Part shown: positions 16,042 through 25,705 of the stretch, one piece after another
How the letters are laid out: every line of letters begins with the position of its first letter
Numbering within the stretch: position 1 is the first letter of the stretch
Origin: Alphaproteobacteria bacterium HGW-Alphaproteobacteria-18
GTDB lineage: Bacteria > Pseudomonadota > Alphaproteobacteria > Caulobacterales > Hyphomonadaceae
DNA length: 64,000 bases
Direction of reading: 5' to 3'
Assembly: GCA_002841155.1 (NCBI GenBank)
Contig: PHEH01000003.1
Span: forward strand, 124,001 to 188,000
Translations under genes and position numbers: made by a program
The notes under the pieces: generated by a model
Told to the model about the DNA's origin: nothing
Databases searched by the model: none
What the model saw: the letters and a program-made list of their open reading frames with translations, nothing else

Positions 16042-18771
16042 TCAGAACCAGCGATAGTTGACGCGCATGTAGAAACGCCGTCCCATAAGATCGTAGGTCA
16101 TGGTGTCGGTGTTGGCATCCGTCCAGCTCGGGATATAGGGCGCGCGCTCATCAAAGAGGTTGTCAATACCAACGGACAGCGACGCCTTTTCCGTCAAATG
16201 ATACGTACCCTGCGCATTATGATAGAATACGTCAGGCGTACGGTACCCGATGGCTGTCGGAGCCGCATTGAAGTCGGTCGCCTTGCCGATCCACTGCATC
16301 GAATAAGACCCGGTCCATTTTTCATCTGAAAGACTGAAGCTGCCCGATCCTCTCCAATCGGCGAAACCACCGTTTCCGCCTCCAATGAAGCCGTCAAAGA
16401 TGATCGGGTCGGCGCCCTGGAACGGGGTGATTTCATAAGTATCCAGATAGGTGATGTTGGCGTCGAGGCTTGCGGTCAGGCCCCTTACTTCAAATCCATA
16501 GATGGCTGCGAGGTCTACGCCCGCGACGTTCTCACGTCCGGTATTCACCGGCTGGGCAGACAGATAGTTTACCTCTCCGGTAACCGGGTTGCGCGTAAAG
16601 TGCTGCCCCCCGCAGAAGGGATGGCTCAGGTTCTGCGAATTGTAGCAGACCGAGAGCTTGGTTGAGCCTGGAATCGATCGGATGGCATCGGCGATTTCTA
16701 TATTGAAATAGTCCGCTGTCAGCGTAAGGCCGTCCGCAAATCCTGGCTGCCAGACCATGCCGATCGTATAGGATTCGGCGCTTTCCGGCTCGAGGTTCGG
16801 ATTAGCCCCGGTCTGGGTGAGGATCGTATTGCCCAGCTGCACGAAGTTTGCCGGAACACCGGATGCAGCGCAGTTGGCGGCAATGACAGAACCCGCAGGC
16901 AGGCTTGAATAGCCGTTGCAGGGATCGGTCGTCGTCAGGTTGCCTTCTCCAATCCCACCAAAGAGTTGCGGAACGCTCGGTACGCGGAACGCTGTTCCAA
17001 ATGTCGCGCGGGCGCGGACAGCGGATGTAAGCTGCCAGTCAAGACCCAGCTTGTAGTTGGTGTCTCCCCCGAACAGATCATAGTCTGAGTAGCGGATCGC
17101 AGCGTCCAGTGTCAGCTTTTCGACGAGCGGCAGGCCAGCGAGCAGCGGAGCCGAAATCTCCAGATAAGCCTCGCTTGCGGAGATCTCCCCGGAGATGGGT
17201 TGCTGCTGGTTTGTGTTTGCGATCCCCAGCACTGTCAGAGGATCGGGATCACGCCAGCCTTTTTCGTTGCGATAGACCCCGCCTACGGCAAATGCCAGCG
17301 GACCGGCGGGGAGCTGAAAGAGATCGCCCGTGATGTCGGCGGTGAGGCTGGACTGCTCATTCCCGCCCGTGCCACGCATCGTGAAGAATATGTAGTCGAG
17401 CACTTCGGGAGAAAGGTCCCCATAGCCAAGATAGTCGCCGCACGGGATCGCCGCGCCAGGCACATTGCTGCAGAGTGCCGGGTTGAGCGTTTCGGCGACA
17501 CGCTGCCGGTTGGCAACATTGGTCGATCCGTCGACGCCGGTGTTGCGGCCATAGTTTGCGGCGACCTCCCAGGCCCAGCCATTGGAAAGCGTCCCATCCA
17601 GGCCTGCCACGAACCGCCAGGTGTCAACGTCCTGGAAGAAATGCCGCGGCCCCTGCTCCAGAATGCGCCGGCTTTCCAGGACGAGATCCTGACCGGTCGG
17701 ATTGGTCGGATGGCTGGCCGCAAAATTAATATTGGTCAGACTGCCGGGCGATGCGAGCTGTTCGCTTTGACGGTTGGTATAAAGAAACTCGGTAAACAGA
17801 CCGACATCGTCGGTAAGGTTCAGGCGGCCAAAGGAGGTGAACGACACACGCTCGATCGGGTTGACCGCATTCAGATAGGGGAACGATGCAAAGTTATGCT
17901 TTGAGGCCGAGTAGGGCTCATAGAAATCGCCGTCTCCACCGAGGGTCTGATTAAAATTGATCCGCGTACCATCAGCCAGCCTGGCCCGGCCACCGATCGT
18001 CGCAGAGCTGCCAAAGCATTGCAGGCTGCCATTGGTTTCCGCCAGGGAGCAGGCAGCCCGGTCAGCCATATTGACCGGCTCGGTCTTCTGATAGCTGATC
18101 GACGCGTTGAGGCTGCCCCGATCAGAAACAATACCCCAGATCGCATCAGCGTTGTACTCTGCGCCATCGCCTTCGCCGGTGATCCCGTATCGTGCGCTGG
18201 TCTGCAGGCCCTCGAACTCGCGGGTGATTATGTTGACCACGCCGGCAACGGCATCTGCGCCATATATAGCTGACGCGCCATCCTTGAGCACTTCGATACG
18301 GTCAATGACCGAGACCGGAATAACGGAGAGATCGACCGAGTTGTTGGCGCCGGTCCCGCCACTGACGACACGCCGGCCGTTCAGGAGCACCAGCGTCCGG
18401 TTGACACCCAGCCCGCGCAGGTTGACCTGCGTCGTGCCATAGCCATTGGATGTCCAGTAGGCATTGGTCTGGTTTCCCGCAAAGCCTGCGGTTGCCGGAA
18501 GGCGGTCCAGCAGCTGCTCGATGGCAACCACACCGGAACTTTCGATCTGGGAGCGGTTCAGGACCGTCGCCGGTCCGAGGCCTGTGATATCCTCGCGCTG
18601 GATTCGGCTCCCCGTGACACGGACGGCCTCCATTGAGAGCGCGGAGGGATCTGTTTCAGCTTCCTGCGCGAAAGCCCAACCTGTTCCTCCACTTCCGGCA
18701 AGCATTGTTGCGGCGAGCAGTCTGGCGGTAATGCGATGCAATGTTTCGATCCTTCTTGAAGGACCTGCCAC
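16042..18771 (-). CDS. TonB-dependent outer-membrane receptor
   Basis: About 909 residues: signal peptide to about 37 (GWAFAQ), plug domain roughly 45-175 with VNLRGLGVNRTLVLLNGRRV and VLKDGASAIYGADAVAGVVN, and a long barrel ending in F (MRVNYRWF). The plug belongs to the Oar/large TonB-receptor type, often linked to complex substrates, but the two PepSY reductase genes downstream suggest a metal chelate. The GTG at 18771 is jammed against AAGGAG; a TTG at 18741, nine bases after AGAAGG, gives a better-spaced start and a normal signal peptide. Confidence 0.88.
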   Translation of the reverse strand: MAGPSRRIETLHRITARLLAATMLAGSGGTGWAFAQEAETDPSALSMEAVRVTGSRIQREDITGLGPATVLNRSQIESSGVVAIEQLLDRLPATAGFAGNQTNAYWTSNGYGTTQVNLRGLGVNRTLVLLNGRRVVSGGTGANNSVDLSVIPVSVIDRIEVLKDGASAIYGADAVAGVVNIITREFEGLQTSARYGITGEGDGAEYNADAIWGIVSDRGSLNASISYQKTEPVNMADRAACSLAETNGSLQCFGSSATIGGRARLADGTRINFNQTLGGDGDFYEPYSASKHNFASFPYLNAVNPIERVSFTSFGRLNLTDDVGLFTEFLYTNRQSEQLASPGSLTNINFAASHPTNPTGQDLVLESRRILEQGPRHFFQDVDTWRFVAGLDGTLSNGWAWEVAANYGRNTGVDGSTNVANRQRVAETLNPALCSNVPGAAIPCGDYLGYGDLSPEVLDYIFFTMRGTGGNEQSSLTADITGDLFQLPAGPLAFAVGGVYRNEKGWRDPDPLTVLGIANTNQQQPISGEISASEAYLEISAPLLAGLPLVEKLTLDAAIRYSDYDLFGGDTNYKLGLDWQLTSAVRARATFGTAFRVPSVPQLFGGIGEGNLTTTDPCNGYSSLPAGSVIAANCAASGVPANFVQLGNTILTQTGANPNLEPESAESYTIGMVWQPGFADGLTLTADYFNIEIADAIRSIPGSTKLSVCYNSQNLSHPFCGGQHFTRNPVTGEVNYLSAQPVNTGRENVAGVDLAAIYGFEVRGLTASLDANITYLDTYEITPFQGADPIIFDGFIGGGNGGFADWRGSGSFSLSDEKWTGSYSMQWIGKATDFNAAPTAIGYRTPDVFYHNAQGTYHLTEKASLSVGIDNLFDERAPYIPSWTDANTDTMTYDLMGRRFYMRVNYRWF

Positions 18772-19024
18772 TCCTTATACGGAATTATAGCAGGGTGAAT
18801 TTGCATGATTTCATGCTTGATAAACTGGAATGACCCCTCCCAGGCGGCCATGGCTCACGCAGTGCTCAAGGCCCGCGTCAATAGGTGTACGTCCGGATGA
18901 ATGACGTCCCTCACGATTTTGTTACAAAATTGTCGGATTTGACGGACGGGGCCGGTTTGCTGCACAAATCATGAGGGGCTGGCGCCCGGGCTGCGTAACA
19001 GTTGGACGAACACAGGGTATTTAG
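18772..19024. promoter_or_regulatory. Divergent control region with a 15-bp palindrome
   Basis: It separates the minus-strand receptor from the plus-strand cnr-type operon. ATTTTGT-T-ACAAAAT at 18916-18930 is a perfect inverted repeat with 7-bp arms, suitable as a repressor site. GTAACA at about 18995, close to the operon start, could be a -35 element for the encoded ECF sigma factor; I cannot place a matching -10 with confidence. Confidence 0.45.
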
Positions 19025-19309
19025 ATGACCGAACTTGATCGCCTTCTGACGCGTCTTGCCCAGGCTCCGGCGGACCACGATCTCTCTCAACTGGAGGCCG
19101 ATGTCTGGACGCGTATCGATGCAAAGGGCAAGAATACGTCCCTTGGCTGGGTACGCGCGCTGCCGGTGACAGCAACAAGCTTTGCCCTGCTGATGGGATT
19201 TGCCACAGCCGCGGTGAGCACGCCTCCGCGCCAGACCTTCCATGATATGGCGGTCTTCTCCGCTCATACCCCGCTTGCCCCCTCCACACTGCTTGCCAGG
19301 CATTCATGA
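19025..19309 (+). CDS. cnrY: CnrY-like small membrane anti-sigma protein
   Basis: 94 residues: an N-terminal cytoplasmic stretch (1-45), one hydrophobic segment (about 46-63, LPVTATSFALLMGFATAA) and a short periplasmic tail. This matches CnrY of nickel/cobalt-resistance loci, which holds the ECF sigma factor at the membrane until the periplasmic sensor detects metal. Position and overlaps support the call: its stop overlaps the CnrX-like start (ATGA) and the sigma factor follows. Sequence similarity alone would be too weak. Confidence 0.65.
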   Translation: MTELDRLLTRLAQAPADHDLSQLEADVWTRIDAKGKNTSLGWVRALPVTATSFALLMGFATAAVSTPPRQTFHDMAVFSAHTPLAPSTLLARHS

Positions 19310-19749
19310 TCAAGTCCGCGCGCACATATATTGTCGTCAGTTTTCTGCTTGCGGCTCTGGCCGGTGTGGTGGCTGCCTGGTGCACCACTCATTTCTTCGC
19401 CTCGCGTGATCAGCCACCTTCTCTGCACGAAATGATTCACAGTGATCTGGGCCTCACAAGCGCACAGCGGATAAAGGTGTCGGAAATCGAGGCCCGTTAT
19501 TCGGCGCAGCGTCAGCGGCGGGAAAACGAGATGCGCGCGGCCAATGCCCGTCTCGCCGCCAGCATTGAAACAGATCGTCAGCTCAGCACGGACGTCCAGG
19601 CCGCCATTGAAGACTTTCATCTTGCGATGGGTGAGCTCCAGATGGAGACAATCCGCTATGTCTTCGAAATCCGCGAGACACTGACGCCCGAACAGCAGGC
19701 GCGTTTCGACGCGACCGTCACTGCCTACCTGACTGAACAGGAATTGTGA
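19306..19749 (+). CDS. cnrX: CnrX-like periplasmic heavy-metal sensor
   Basis: 147 residues: an N-terminal membrane anchor (about 8-27) and a periplasmic helical bundle. Candidate ligands are H41 and H45 (SLHEMIHSDLGLT), E60/E62, H105 and M108/M113 (DFHLAMGELQM), resembling the His/His/Glu/His/Met set of CnrX but with slightly different spacing. CnrX binds Ni, Co or Cu and relieves CnrY inhibition. It overlaps both neighbours by four bases, indicating coupled translation of the three regulatory proteins. Confidence 0.78.
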   Translation: MIKSARTYIVVSFLLAALAGVVAAWCTTHFFASRDQPPSLHEMIHSDLGLTSAQRIKVSEIEARYSAQRQRRENEMRAANARLAASIETDRQLSTDVQAAIEDFHLAMGELQMETIRYVFEIRETLTPEQQARFDATVTAYLTEQEL

Positions 19750-20324
19750 GTCCCGAGTCTGCCGAGGAAGATGCGGACCTGGTCCGCAGGGCTCGCGCCG
19801 GAGAGGAGCGAGCATACACGCTGCTGATGCGGCGGCACAAGGACGGCCTGTACCGGTTTGCCAGACGCTATACCGGCGACAGCGATGAAGCCTATGAAAT
19901 CGTGCAGCTCACATTTATCTCTGCCTGGAAAGCCATCGCCCGTTTCGACACGAACCGGGCCTTCGATACCTGGCTGCGGGCGATTGCCCTGAACAAATGT
20001 CGCGACAAGGCCCGGCGCGCAAAGGTGCGTGGTTTTGTGTTCGGTTCGCGCGACAGCCATATCGAAGACTCTGTGGATCCCCCCTCCTCCCTGCCGGGTC
20101 CGGAGAATATGGCGGTGGACCGGGATGAGCTGCGCGCCGTTGAGGCTGCGATGAGCCAGTTGCCTGATGGCCTGAAAGCGCCCCTTGTGCTCACAGCCAT
20201 CGAGGGCTTGTCGATGTCGGAAACTGCCAAGATCCTGGGAATGACAACCAAGGCCGTCGAAAACCGGATCTACCGGGCCCGGAAGGCCCTGGGAGACGTC
20301 CTGAAGGCAAGCAGGCGCAGTTAA
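19746..20324 (+). CDS. cnrH: ECF sigma factor, CnrH-like
   Basis: 192 residues starting at GTG 19746, which overlaps the sensor stop (GTGA). Region 2 spans about 12-80 (RHKDGLYRFARRYTGDSDEAYEIVQ) and region 4 about 125-185 (LPDGLKAPLVLTAIEGLSMSETAKILGM, KAVENRIYRARKAL). Together with the two upstream genes it forms a CnrYXH-type signalling unit. Likely targets are the convergent copper operon, the receptor/PepSY operon and perhaps czc; no promoter consensus could be verified. Confidence 0.85.
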   Translation: MSPESAEEDADLVRRARAGEERAYTLLMRRHKDGLYRFARRYTGDSDEAYEIVQLTFISAWKAIARFDTNRAFDTWLRAIALNKCRDKARRAKVRGFVFGSRDSHIEDSVDPPSSLPGPENMAVDRDELRAVEAAMSQLPDGLKAPLVLTAIEGLSMSETAKILGMTTKAVENRIYRARKALGDVLKASRRS

Positions 20325-20327
20325 AGG

Positions 20328-20354
20328 CGGGGCGACCCTGACCGGATCGCCCCG
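20328..20354. terminator. Hairpin between convergent sigma-factor and copC genes
   Basis: CGGGGCGA (20328-20335) and TCGCCCCG (20347-20354) form an 8-bp stem with an 11-base loop in the 36-bp gap between two convergent genes. There is no T-run, so termination efficiency is uncertain. Confidence 0.5.
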
Positions 20355-20360
20355 TCCGGA

Positions 20361-20756
20361 TCAGCGTACGGCAAATGTGAAAGAGCCGCTCATTTCATGA
20401 TCGTCAGCGCTCGCACGCCAGCTGACCTGATAGCCACCCGGCTCGAGGGTTTCGCCAAGCGGGAGTTCAACACGATCGACCGCCCTGGCCGGAAGGGTAG
20501 CATCAATCTCGATGCGCTCCATGGCATCGGTCATGAGCTGCACCGATTTGGGCACCATCGGATGCTCGAACTCAAGCACAAGCTTATCGACCTTTCCTTT
20601 GACGATTTCGCCATTGGCCGGGACAGAGGCAGAAACCCCTTTCATCCCTCCATGATGTCCGTGCGAGGCGCCATGTTCATGTCCCTGGGCCATCGATGGC
20701 ATCGCCAGGAAGGCTGTGGCTGCGAGGGCGAGCGCAAGTGTGCGGGTCTTGAGCAT
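20361..20756 (-). CDS. copC: CopC-domain periplasmic copper protein
   Basis: 131 residues: signal peptide to about 24 (AMPSMAQG), a His-rich start of the mature protein (HEHGASHGHHGG) and a CopC-like beta fold (about 40-130) with FEHPMVPKSVQLM and PGGYQVSWRASADDHEMSGSFTF. It probably binds periplasmic copper. An ATG at 20780 would add eight residues, but the ATG at 20756 lies five bases after AGGAGAT and is preferred. Last gene of the tolC-mco-copC operon. Confidence 0.8.
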   Translation of the reverse strand: MLKTRTLALALAATAFLAMPSMAQGHEHGASHGHHGGMKGVSASVPANGEIVKGKVDKLVLEFEHPMVPKSVQLMTDAMERIEIDATLPARAVDRVELPLGETLEPGGYQVSWRASADDHEMSGSFTFAVR

Positions 20757-20776
20757 AGGGTATCTCCTGTTTCTGT

Positions 20777-22114
20777 TCATATGTTTATGCCGTCCTTCTC
20801 AAGCTCCTCGGTGCGTGCCGCGCGAGCCGTTGTATCTTCCGGGGCCCTGTACCAACCCGGATCTTCATAGCTGGTAATCCCTGGGCGGACCTTCATCAGC
20901 GTGAACATGCCACCCATACCGATATGATCGTAGGGGCCCTGCGCCCCGACCATCGGAATGGCATTTGCAGGGATACGCATATGGCCCATTTCTACATGTT
21001 TGCCATGGGCCGCCATGTCATTGCCATCCATCGCCATATAGCCCGGAACCAGGTCGCCGACGAGACCGGAGAATCCGGACTGGTCCACTCCCACCATGTT
21101 TTCAAGGTCATGACCCATCTGGTTCATCACATGGTGGGTCATATGACAGTGTACGGCCCAGTCTCCCGGATTATCCGCAACAAATTCGATTGTCCGCGCT
21201 GAACCGACCGGGATCAGGATCGTTGCTTCGGGCCAGCGGGCTGTTTCAGGAATTTCTCCGCCATCGGTGCCGACAACCTGGAACGTATGGCCGTGAAGGT
21301 GGAAGGGATGATGGTCCATCGCTGACAGGTTGGCCACGCGCATCCGCACCCGCTGGTTCTGTCTCACAACCATGGCGTCCGTACCCGGAAATGCCCGGGC
21401 ATTGAACGTCAGGATGTTGAAATCCGTCATCTCGTTGGGATCAGGCCGGCGCGCCCCCGGGCGCACCTTCCAGGTCGAAAGCATAATGGCGAAATCCCGG
21501 TCCACACGGCGTTTCGGGCGCCGGGGATGGATGATGAACATGCCCATCATTCCGAGCGCCATCTGCGTCATCTCATCATGATGGGAGTGGTACATGTGCG
21601 TACCATGCTGCACGAGCGGAAATTCATATCGAAATGTTTCCCCCGGCTGGATCAGTGGCTGAGACAGTCCCCCGACACCGTCCATTCCCGAAGGCAGGAT
21701 CAGGCCATGCCAGTGGATCGATGTGGGCGCGCGCAATCTGTTGGTGACGTAGATGCGAACCCGGTCTCCCTCGACGGCCTCGATGGTTGGCCCATGTACC
21801 CGGCCATTAAATCCCCAGCAGGTTGCCGACAGGCCCGGGGCAAATTCATGCTCCACCTCTTCGGCGACCAGATGGAAAACCTTCACGCCCCCCCGCACGC
21901 TGTAAGGGAGTGTCACGCCATTGGGCGTTACGACGGGCGTATAATCTTCCCCCGGCACACCGGGCGGATAAGTTCCCGGCTCTACGGTGCGGGCATGATG
22001 AAAGTACTGGCCTGAGGCCTGCGCCGAAGCCTTGCCTGCCGTCAGGCCCGCGCCCGCTACGGCAAGTCCGGCCACAGCGAGTGCATCGCGTCTGCTGAGA
22101 TTTATTTTGCTCAT
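20777..22114 (-). CDS. Multicopper oxidase with Tat signal (CopA/CueO-like)
   Basis: 445 residues with a twin-arginine leader (NLSRRDALAVAG). All four copper-binding blocks are present: IHWHGLILPSGMDG, GTHMYHSHHDEM, HPFHLHGHTF and the type 1 site HCHMTHHVMNQM with its axial Met. Exported oxidases of this type oxidise Cu(I) in the periplasm. It is shorter than Pseudomonas CopA (about 600) and has no long Met-rich insert, although Met/His-rich stretches occur near the C-terminus (GNDMAAHGKHVEMGHM). Its start overlaps the stop of the TolC-type gene by one base. Confidence 0.87.
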   Translation of the reverse strand: MSKINLSRRDALAVAGLAVAGAGLTAGKASAQASGQYFHHARTVEPGTYPPGVPGEDYTPVVTPNGVTLPYSVRGGVKVFHLVAEEVEHEFAPGLSATCWGFNGRVHGPTIEAVEGDRVRIYVTNRLRAPTSIHWHGLILPSGMDGVGGLSQPLIQPGETFRYEFPLVQHGTHMYHSHHDEMTQMALGMMGMFIIHPRRPKRRVDRDFAIMLSTWKVRPGARRPDPNEMTDFNILTFNARAFPGTDAMVVRQNQRVRMRVANLSAMDHHPFHLHGHTFQVVGTDGGEIPETARWPEATILIPVGSARTIEFVADNPGDWAVHCHMTHHVMNQMGHDLENMVGVDQSGFSGLVGDLVPGYMAMDGNDMAAHGKHVEMGHMRIPANAIPMVGAQGPYDHIGMGGMFTLMKVRPGITSYEDPGWYRAPEDTTARAARTEELEKDGINI

Positions 22115-23562
22115 CAGTGACCATGCCCCTCATGTTGTTGGTGGCCAGGCTCCATGCCCGCCGGGTCATTCTCTTCAGGCGGATGAATATGCCCGGTTTC
22201 GGCCATATCGGCTGCCTCGAATTCGCTGACCCGGACGTGGCGCTCCAGATCTGCATGAGACCGCCAGTAAGCGGCCACCGCATCGAGATAATCCCGGCCC
22301 GCATCTACGCGCTCGCGCCGGGCCTGCAGCAGTTCGAACATACCTATCTGCATCGCGTTGAAGTCCCGCACGACCCCATCGAACACCTCGGCTGAGACCG
22401 GCAGTGAAACATCCCGGTGAAACAGGGCGAGCGCCCGCGCGCTTTCCGCCCGCTGCGCCGCAGACCGGACATCCGCCAGACTGTCAAGCCTGGTTTGTTG
22501 CAGGGTCTGCATCGCCTGACGAAACTCTGACGCAACGCGCTGACGACCCGCAATCCCCAGATCGACCGGCAAGCTGAAACCCAGGGTGTAGGACTCGTCA
22601 GACCAGCTGCCATCCCGCTCAAAACTCGCGCCGAATTCCAGATCGCCGAGAAGCGCCCCGACATTGCGAACGCCGCGACTGGCCGCCAGCTGCTTCAGGT
22701 CCGCCTCGGCGGCAGCCAGCTGCAGGCTGTCGCTCATTGCGGCCCTCACAAGACGCTCCGAATCCAGCGGCGCTTCGCCTGGCGAGGGAAGGCGCGGCGC
22801 GAGCTGGAGCTTTTCAGCCTGCTCTGCCGTAAGCCCCAGTACAGCCACAAGATGCTCCCGGGTCGGACCGATCTCGGCCTCAGCTTTCATCCGTTCTGCT
22901 ATCATCTGCGCCGCGAACTGGCGCTGCCGGTCATAATCAACCTGCGCAATGTTCCCGGCGTCAAACAGCGCTTCGGCCGCCAGTTGTGCGGCCTGACCGG
23001 CGGCCTCCGCCTGACGGTAAAGGTCAAGCGCCTGACGCGCTGCCACATGATCGATAAAGGCAATACGCACCTCGGCGGCGGCCTCTGCCAGACTGGCAGT
23101 CGCCCGAGCCTGCGCCGCTTCCATCCCCGCCCTGCCGGCCCGCGCGCGCTGAGGCCAGAAAAGAAAGTCCAGCAAAGAGGCAGACACCTCCAGTTCGAGC
23201 AGATTGCCCCGGGCGGGCCGCGTCACTTCAACAAACGGATTGGGGGGCAGCAGGGCTGACACCAACTCTGCACGCGCGATGCCCAGCTCTTCCAGTTCGG
23301 CCTGCAGCCGCGGACTGGACAAAAACGCCAGTGCGACGGCCTCATCCATGCCGACCCGACCGGCCAAAATCTCGTCTGCGGCAGCCATCGCCTCTGCTCG
23401 CCCCGCATCTGTGCGGGGCCAGACTGGCGCAGCGCCGGTTCTGGACGACACCACCTCACTGATTCCGGAAAAGCCGGCATCGGCTGGCACATTCGCACAG
23501 GCTGAAGTTGCGAGCGCCAGCAGGCCGGGAGCCAGAAGCCGGTGCGGCAGGGATTTTCTCAT
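22114..23562 (-). CDS. TolC-family outer-membrane lipoprotein
   Basis: About 482 residues with a lipoprotein-type leader (LLALATSAC, lipidated Cys near residue 20) and two coiled-coil TolC repeats rich in Ala, Glu and Arg (AARAGMEAAQARATASLAEAAAEV and the later QQTRLDSLADVRSAAQRAES region). The C-terminal tail is His-rich (GMEPGHQQHEGHGH). The frame continues upstream to 23733, but the Arg-rich extension is not typical and the ATG at 23562 gives a proper signal. No inner-membrane pump is in this operon, so it may serve the Czc pump downstream in the module or act in copper tolerance with the oxidase. Confidence 0.8.
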   Translation of the reverse strand: MRKSLPHRLLAPGLLALATSACANVPADAGFSGISEVVSSRTGAAPVWPRTDAGRAEAMAAADEILAGRVGMDEAVALAFLSSPRLQAELEELGIARAELVSALLPPNPFVEVTRPARGNLLELEVSASLLDFLFWPQRARAGRAGMEAAQARATASLAEAAAEVRIAFIDHVAARQALDLYRQAEAAGQAAQLAAEALFDAGNIAQVDYDRQRQFAAQMIAERMKAEAEIGPTREHLVAVLGLTAEQAEKLQLAPRLPSPGEAPLDSERLVRAAMSDSLQLAAAEADLKQLAASRGVRNVGALLGDLEFGASFERDGSWSDESYTLGFSLPVDLGIAGRQRVASEFRQAMQTLQQTRLDSLADVRSAAQRAESARALALFHRDVSLPVSAEVFDGVVRDFNAMQIGMFELLQARRERVDAGRDYLDAVAAYWRSHADLERHVRVSEFEAADMAETGHIHPPEENDPAGMEPGHQQHEGHGH

Positions 23563-24025
23563 TGGCCTACCTCTTCTGCGGGCATGTCCTTGTCTACCGA
23601 GCATACGCGCCCGGCTGAGGCCTCCCTCAGGATTATTGCAGCTTGAGACCCGGAACTGAAGCGTACGGCAGAAACCTCCGGTCCGGCTTGCGCGGGACGC
23701 CCGCCTTCGCCGCCAGAAGTCCCGCGAGTTCATCTACGAGCTGACCGGCCTGGACAGGCGCTCTTTGGATCGCGGTACCTCCGGAAAGGCGCCTGAGCCC
23801 GGTCCCGGATCTTCGCTATATCGCCTGCAGAAGCGGCCAGCCTGGCCAGGCCCGCTTTCGGGGCCGTGTATGCAACGCGAAGGCCCCCCCAGCCCCCCCT
23901 TTTACCGGGCAGAAGCCTCTGCCTCCGGGGACGCAGGGTTTCGGAGAAGCTGCTTTCTGGCGTTATTCGCTGAAAGGCAGCGCCCGGATTGTCACCCGCG
24001 CCCCCGCCGGATCAGAGACACACAA
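23563..24025. other. 463-bp gap between copper and hut operons
   Basis: No gene recognised. An open plus-strand frame crosses it (reading through FIYELTGLDRRSLDRG around 23725-23770), but it has no ribosome binding site and no family I know. The left end must hold the promoter of the tolC-mco-copC operon; the right end is the 3' flank of hutU. Runs of C near 23886-23900 are low-complexity. Confidence 0.5.
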
Positions 24026-25705
24026 TTAATCCCGCCGCCCCAATATCCCCGGAAGGTCCAACCCTTTCTCGACGGCGCAGGCGGCGGCGTCCTCATATCC
24101 GGCATCTGCATGACGCATAACGCCCGTTGCAGGATCGTTCCACAGCACACGCTTCAGACGCCGCGCCGCGTCTTCAGAGCCATCGGCCACGATCACCATG
24201 CCGGCATGCTGGGAAAAGCCCATGCCGACGCCGCCGCCGTGATGCAATGAGACCCAGGTTGCCCCCGATGCCGTATTGAGAAGTGCATTGAGGAGGGGCC
24301 AGTCGGAAACGGCATCGGAGCCGTCTTTCATGGCTTCTGTTTCGCGGTTGGGGCTCGCCACCGAACCAGAATCGAGATGGTCGCGCCCGATCACGATCGG
24401 GGCCTTCAGTTCGCCACTGGCCACCATCTGGTTAAATGCCAGCCCCAACCTGTGGCGGTCTCCCAGCCCCACCCAGCAGATGCGGGCAGGAAGCCCCTGG
24501 AAGGCGATCCGGTCGCGGGCCATGTCGAGCCAGTTGTGAAGGGGGGCGTTGTCAGGCAGCAGCTCCCTCACCTTCTCGTCCGTGCGCAGGATATCCTCCG
24601 GATCGCCTGACAGCGCGGCCCACCGGAACGGCCCGATACCGCGGCAGAAGAGCGGCCGGATGTAAGCAGGGACAAACCCCGGAAAATCAAATGCCTGCGC
24701 GAGCCCCTCCTCAAGGGCCATCTGACGGATATTGTTGCCATAATCAAATGTGGGCACGCCCGCGTTCCAGAAGTCGAGCATCGCAGAGACCTGAACCTTC
24801 ATCGACGCGCGCGCCGCCTGGACAACGCCCGCCGGATCAGTGCGGCGTTTCTCGCGCCATTGCTCAAGCGTCCAGCCGAGCGGCAGATAACCATTCAGCG
24901 GATCGTGGGCCGATGTCTGATCAGTGACCATGTCGGGCCGGACCCCGCGGCGATACAGTTCGGGAAACACGTCTGCGGCATTGGCACAGAGGCCGACCGA
25001 TCTCGCTTCCCCCGCCCTTGTCCAGCGCTCGATCATACCCAGGGCCTCATCAAGTGTTTCGGCCGTTTCATCGAGATACCGTGTCCGTTTCCGGAACGCG
25101 ATACGCTCGGGATCGCAATCCACCGCCAGGCAGCTTGCGCCTGCCATCACGGCGGCAAGCGGCTGCGCGCCGCCCATTCCGCCAAGACCGCCTGTCAGTA
25201 TCCAGCGGCCTTTGAGATTGCCATCATAATGGCGGCGGCCTGCCTCGACGAATGTTTCATACGTGCCCTGAACAATGCCCTGCGTACCGATATAGATCCA
25301 GGAACCCGCCGTCATCTGGCCGTACATCATCAGGCCTTTGCGATCGAGTTCGTTGAAAGTCTCCCAGTTCGCCCAGTGCGGCACAAGGTTGGAGTTGGCG
25401 ATCAGAACACGGGGCGCGTCCCGATGGGTCTCGAAGACGCCGGCGGGTCTGCCTGACTGGATCAGCAATGTCTGATCGTCGCGAAGCCGCTTCAATGTGG
25501 TAACGATGGCGTCAAAATCGGGCCAGCTGCGCGCCGCCCGGCCGATACCTCCATACACCACCAGGTCGTCCGGGTTCTCGGCCACCTGCCGGTCCAGATT
25601 ATTGCACAGCATACGCAATGCTGCTTCGGTCTGCCAGGACAGGCAATTGAGCTGCGGCCCTGTCGGACTCGCCACGTCACGTCTGTTCGATATCCTGCTG
25701 TCCAT
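24026..25705 (-). CDS. hutU: Urocanate hydratase
   Basis: 559 residues, the usual length. It converts urocanate to 4-imidazolone-5-propionate using tightly bound NAD+. The NAD-binding block [19 protein letters not shown], the conserved [17 protein letters not shown] region and the C-terminal [15 protein letters not shown] motif are all present. It is the last gene of the minus-strand hutIHGU operon; its ATG shares one base with the hutG stop (TAATG). Confidence 0.96.
   Translation of the reverse strand: MDSRISNRRDVASPTGPQLNCLSWQTEAALRMLCNNLDRQVAENPDDLVVYGGIGRAARSWPDFDAIVTTLKRLRDDQTLLIQSGRPAGVFETHRDAPRVLIANSNLVPHWANWETFNELDRKGLMMYGQMTAGSWIYIGTQGIVQGTYETFVEAGRRHYDGNLKGRWILTGGLGGMGGAQPLAAVMAGASCLAVDCDPERIAFRKRTRYLDETAETLDEALGMIERWTRAGEARSVGLCANAADVFPELYRRGVRPDMVTDQTSAHDPLNGYLPLGWTLEQWREKRRTDPAGVVQAARASMKVQVSAMLDFWNAGVPTFDYGNNIRQMALEEGLAQAFDFPGFVPAYIRPLFCRGIGPFRWAALSGDPEDILRTDEKVRELLPDNAPLHNWLDMARDRIAFQGLPARICWVGLGDRHRLGLAFNQMVASGELKAPIVIGRDHLDSGSVASPNRETEAMKDGSDAVSDWPLLNALLNTASGATWVSLHHGGGVGMGFSQHAGMVIVADGSEDAARRLKRVLWNDPATGVMRHADAGYEDAAACAVEKGLDLPGILGRRD

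Noticed and set aside
15269-16057. A 262-codon plus-strand frame over the PepSY gene
   Set aside because: It spans two real minus-strand genes and their intergenic hairpin and shows no family features.
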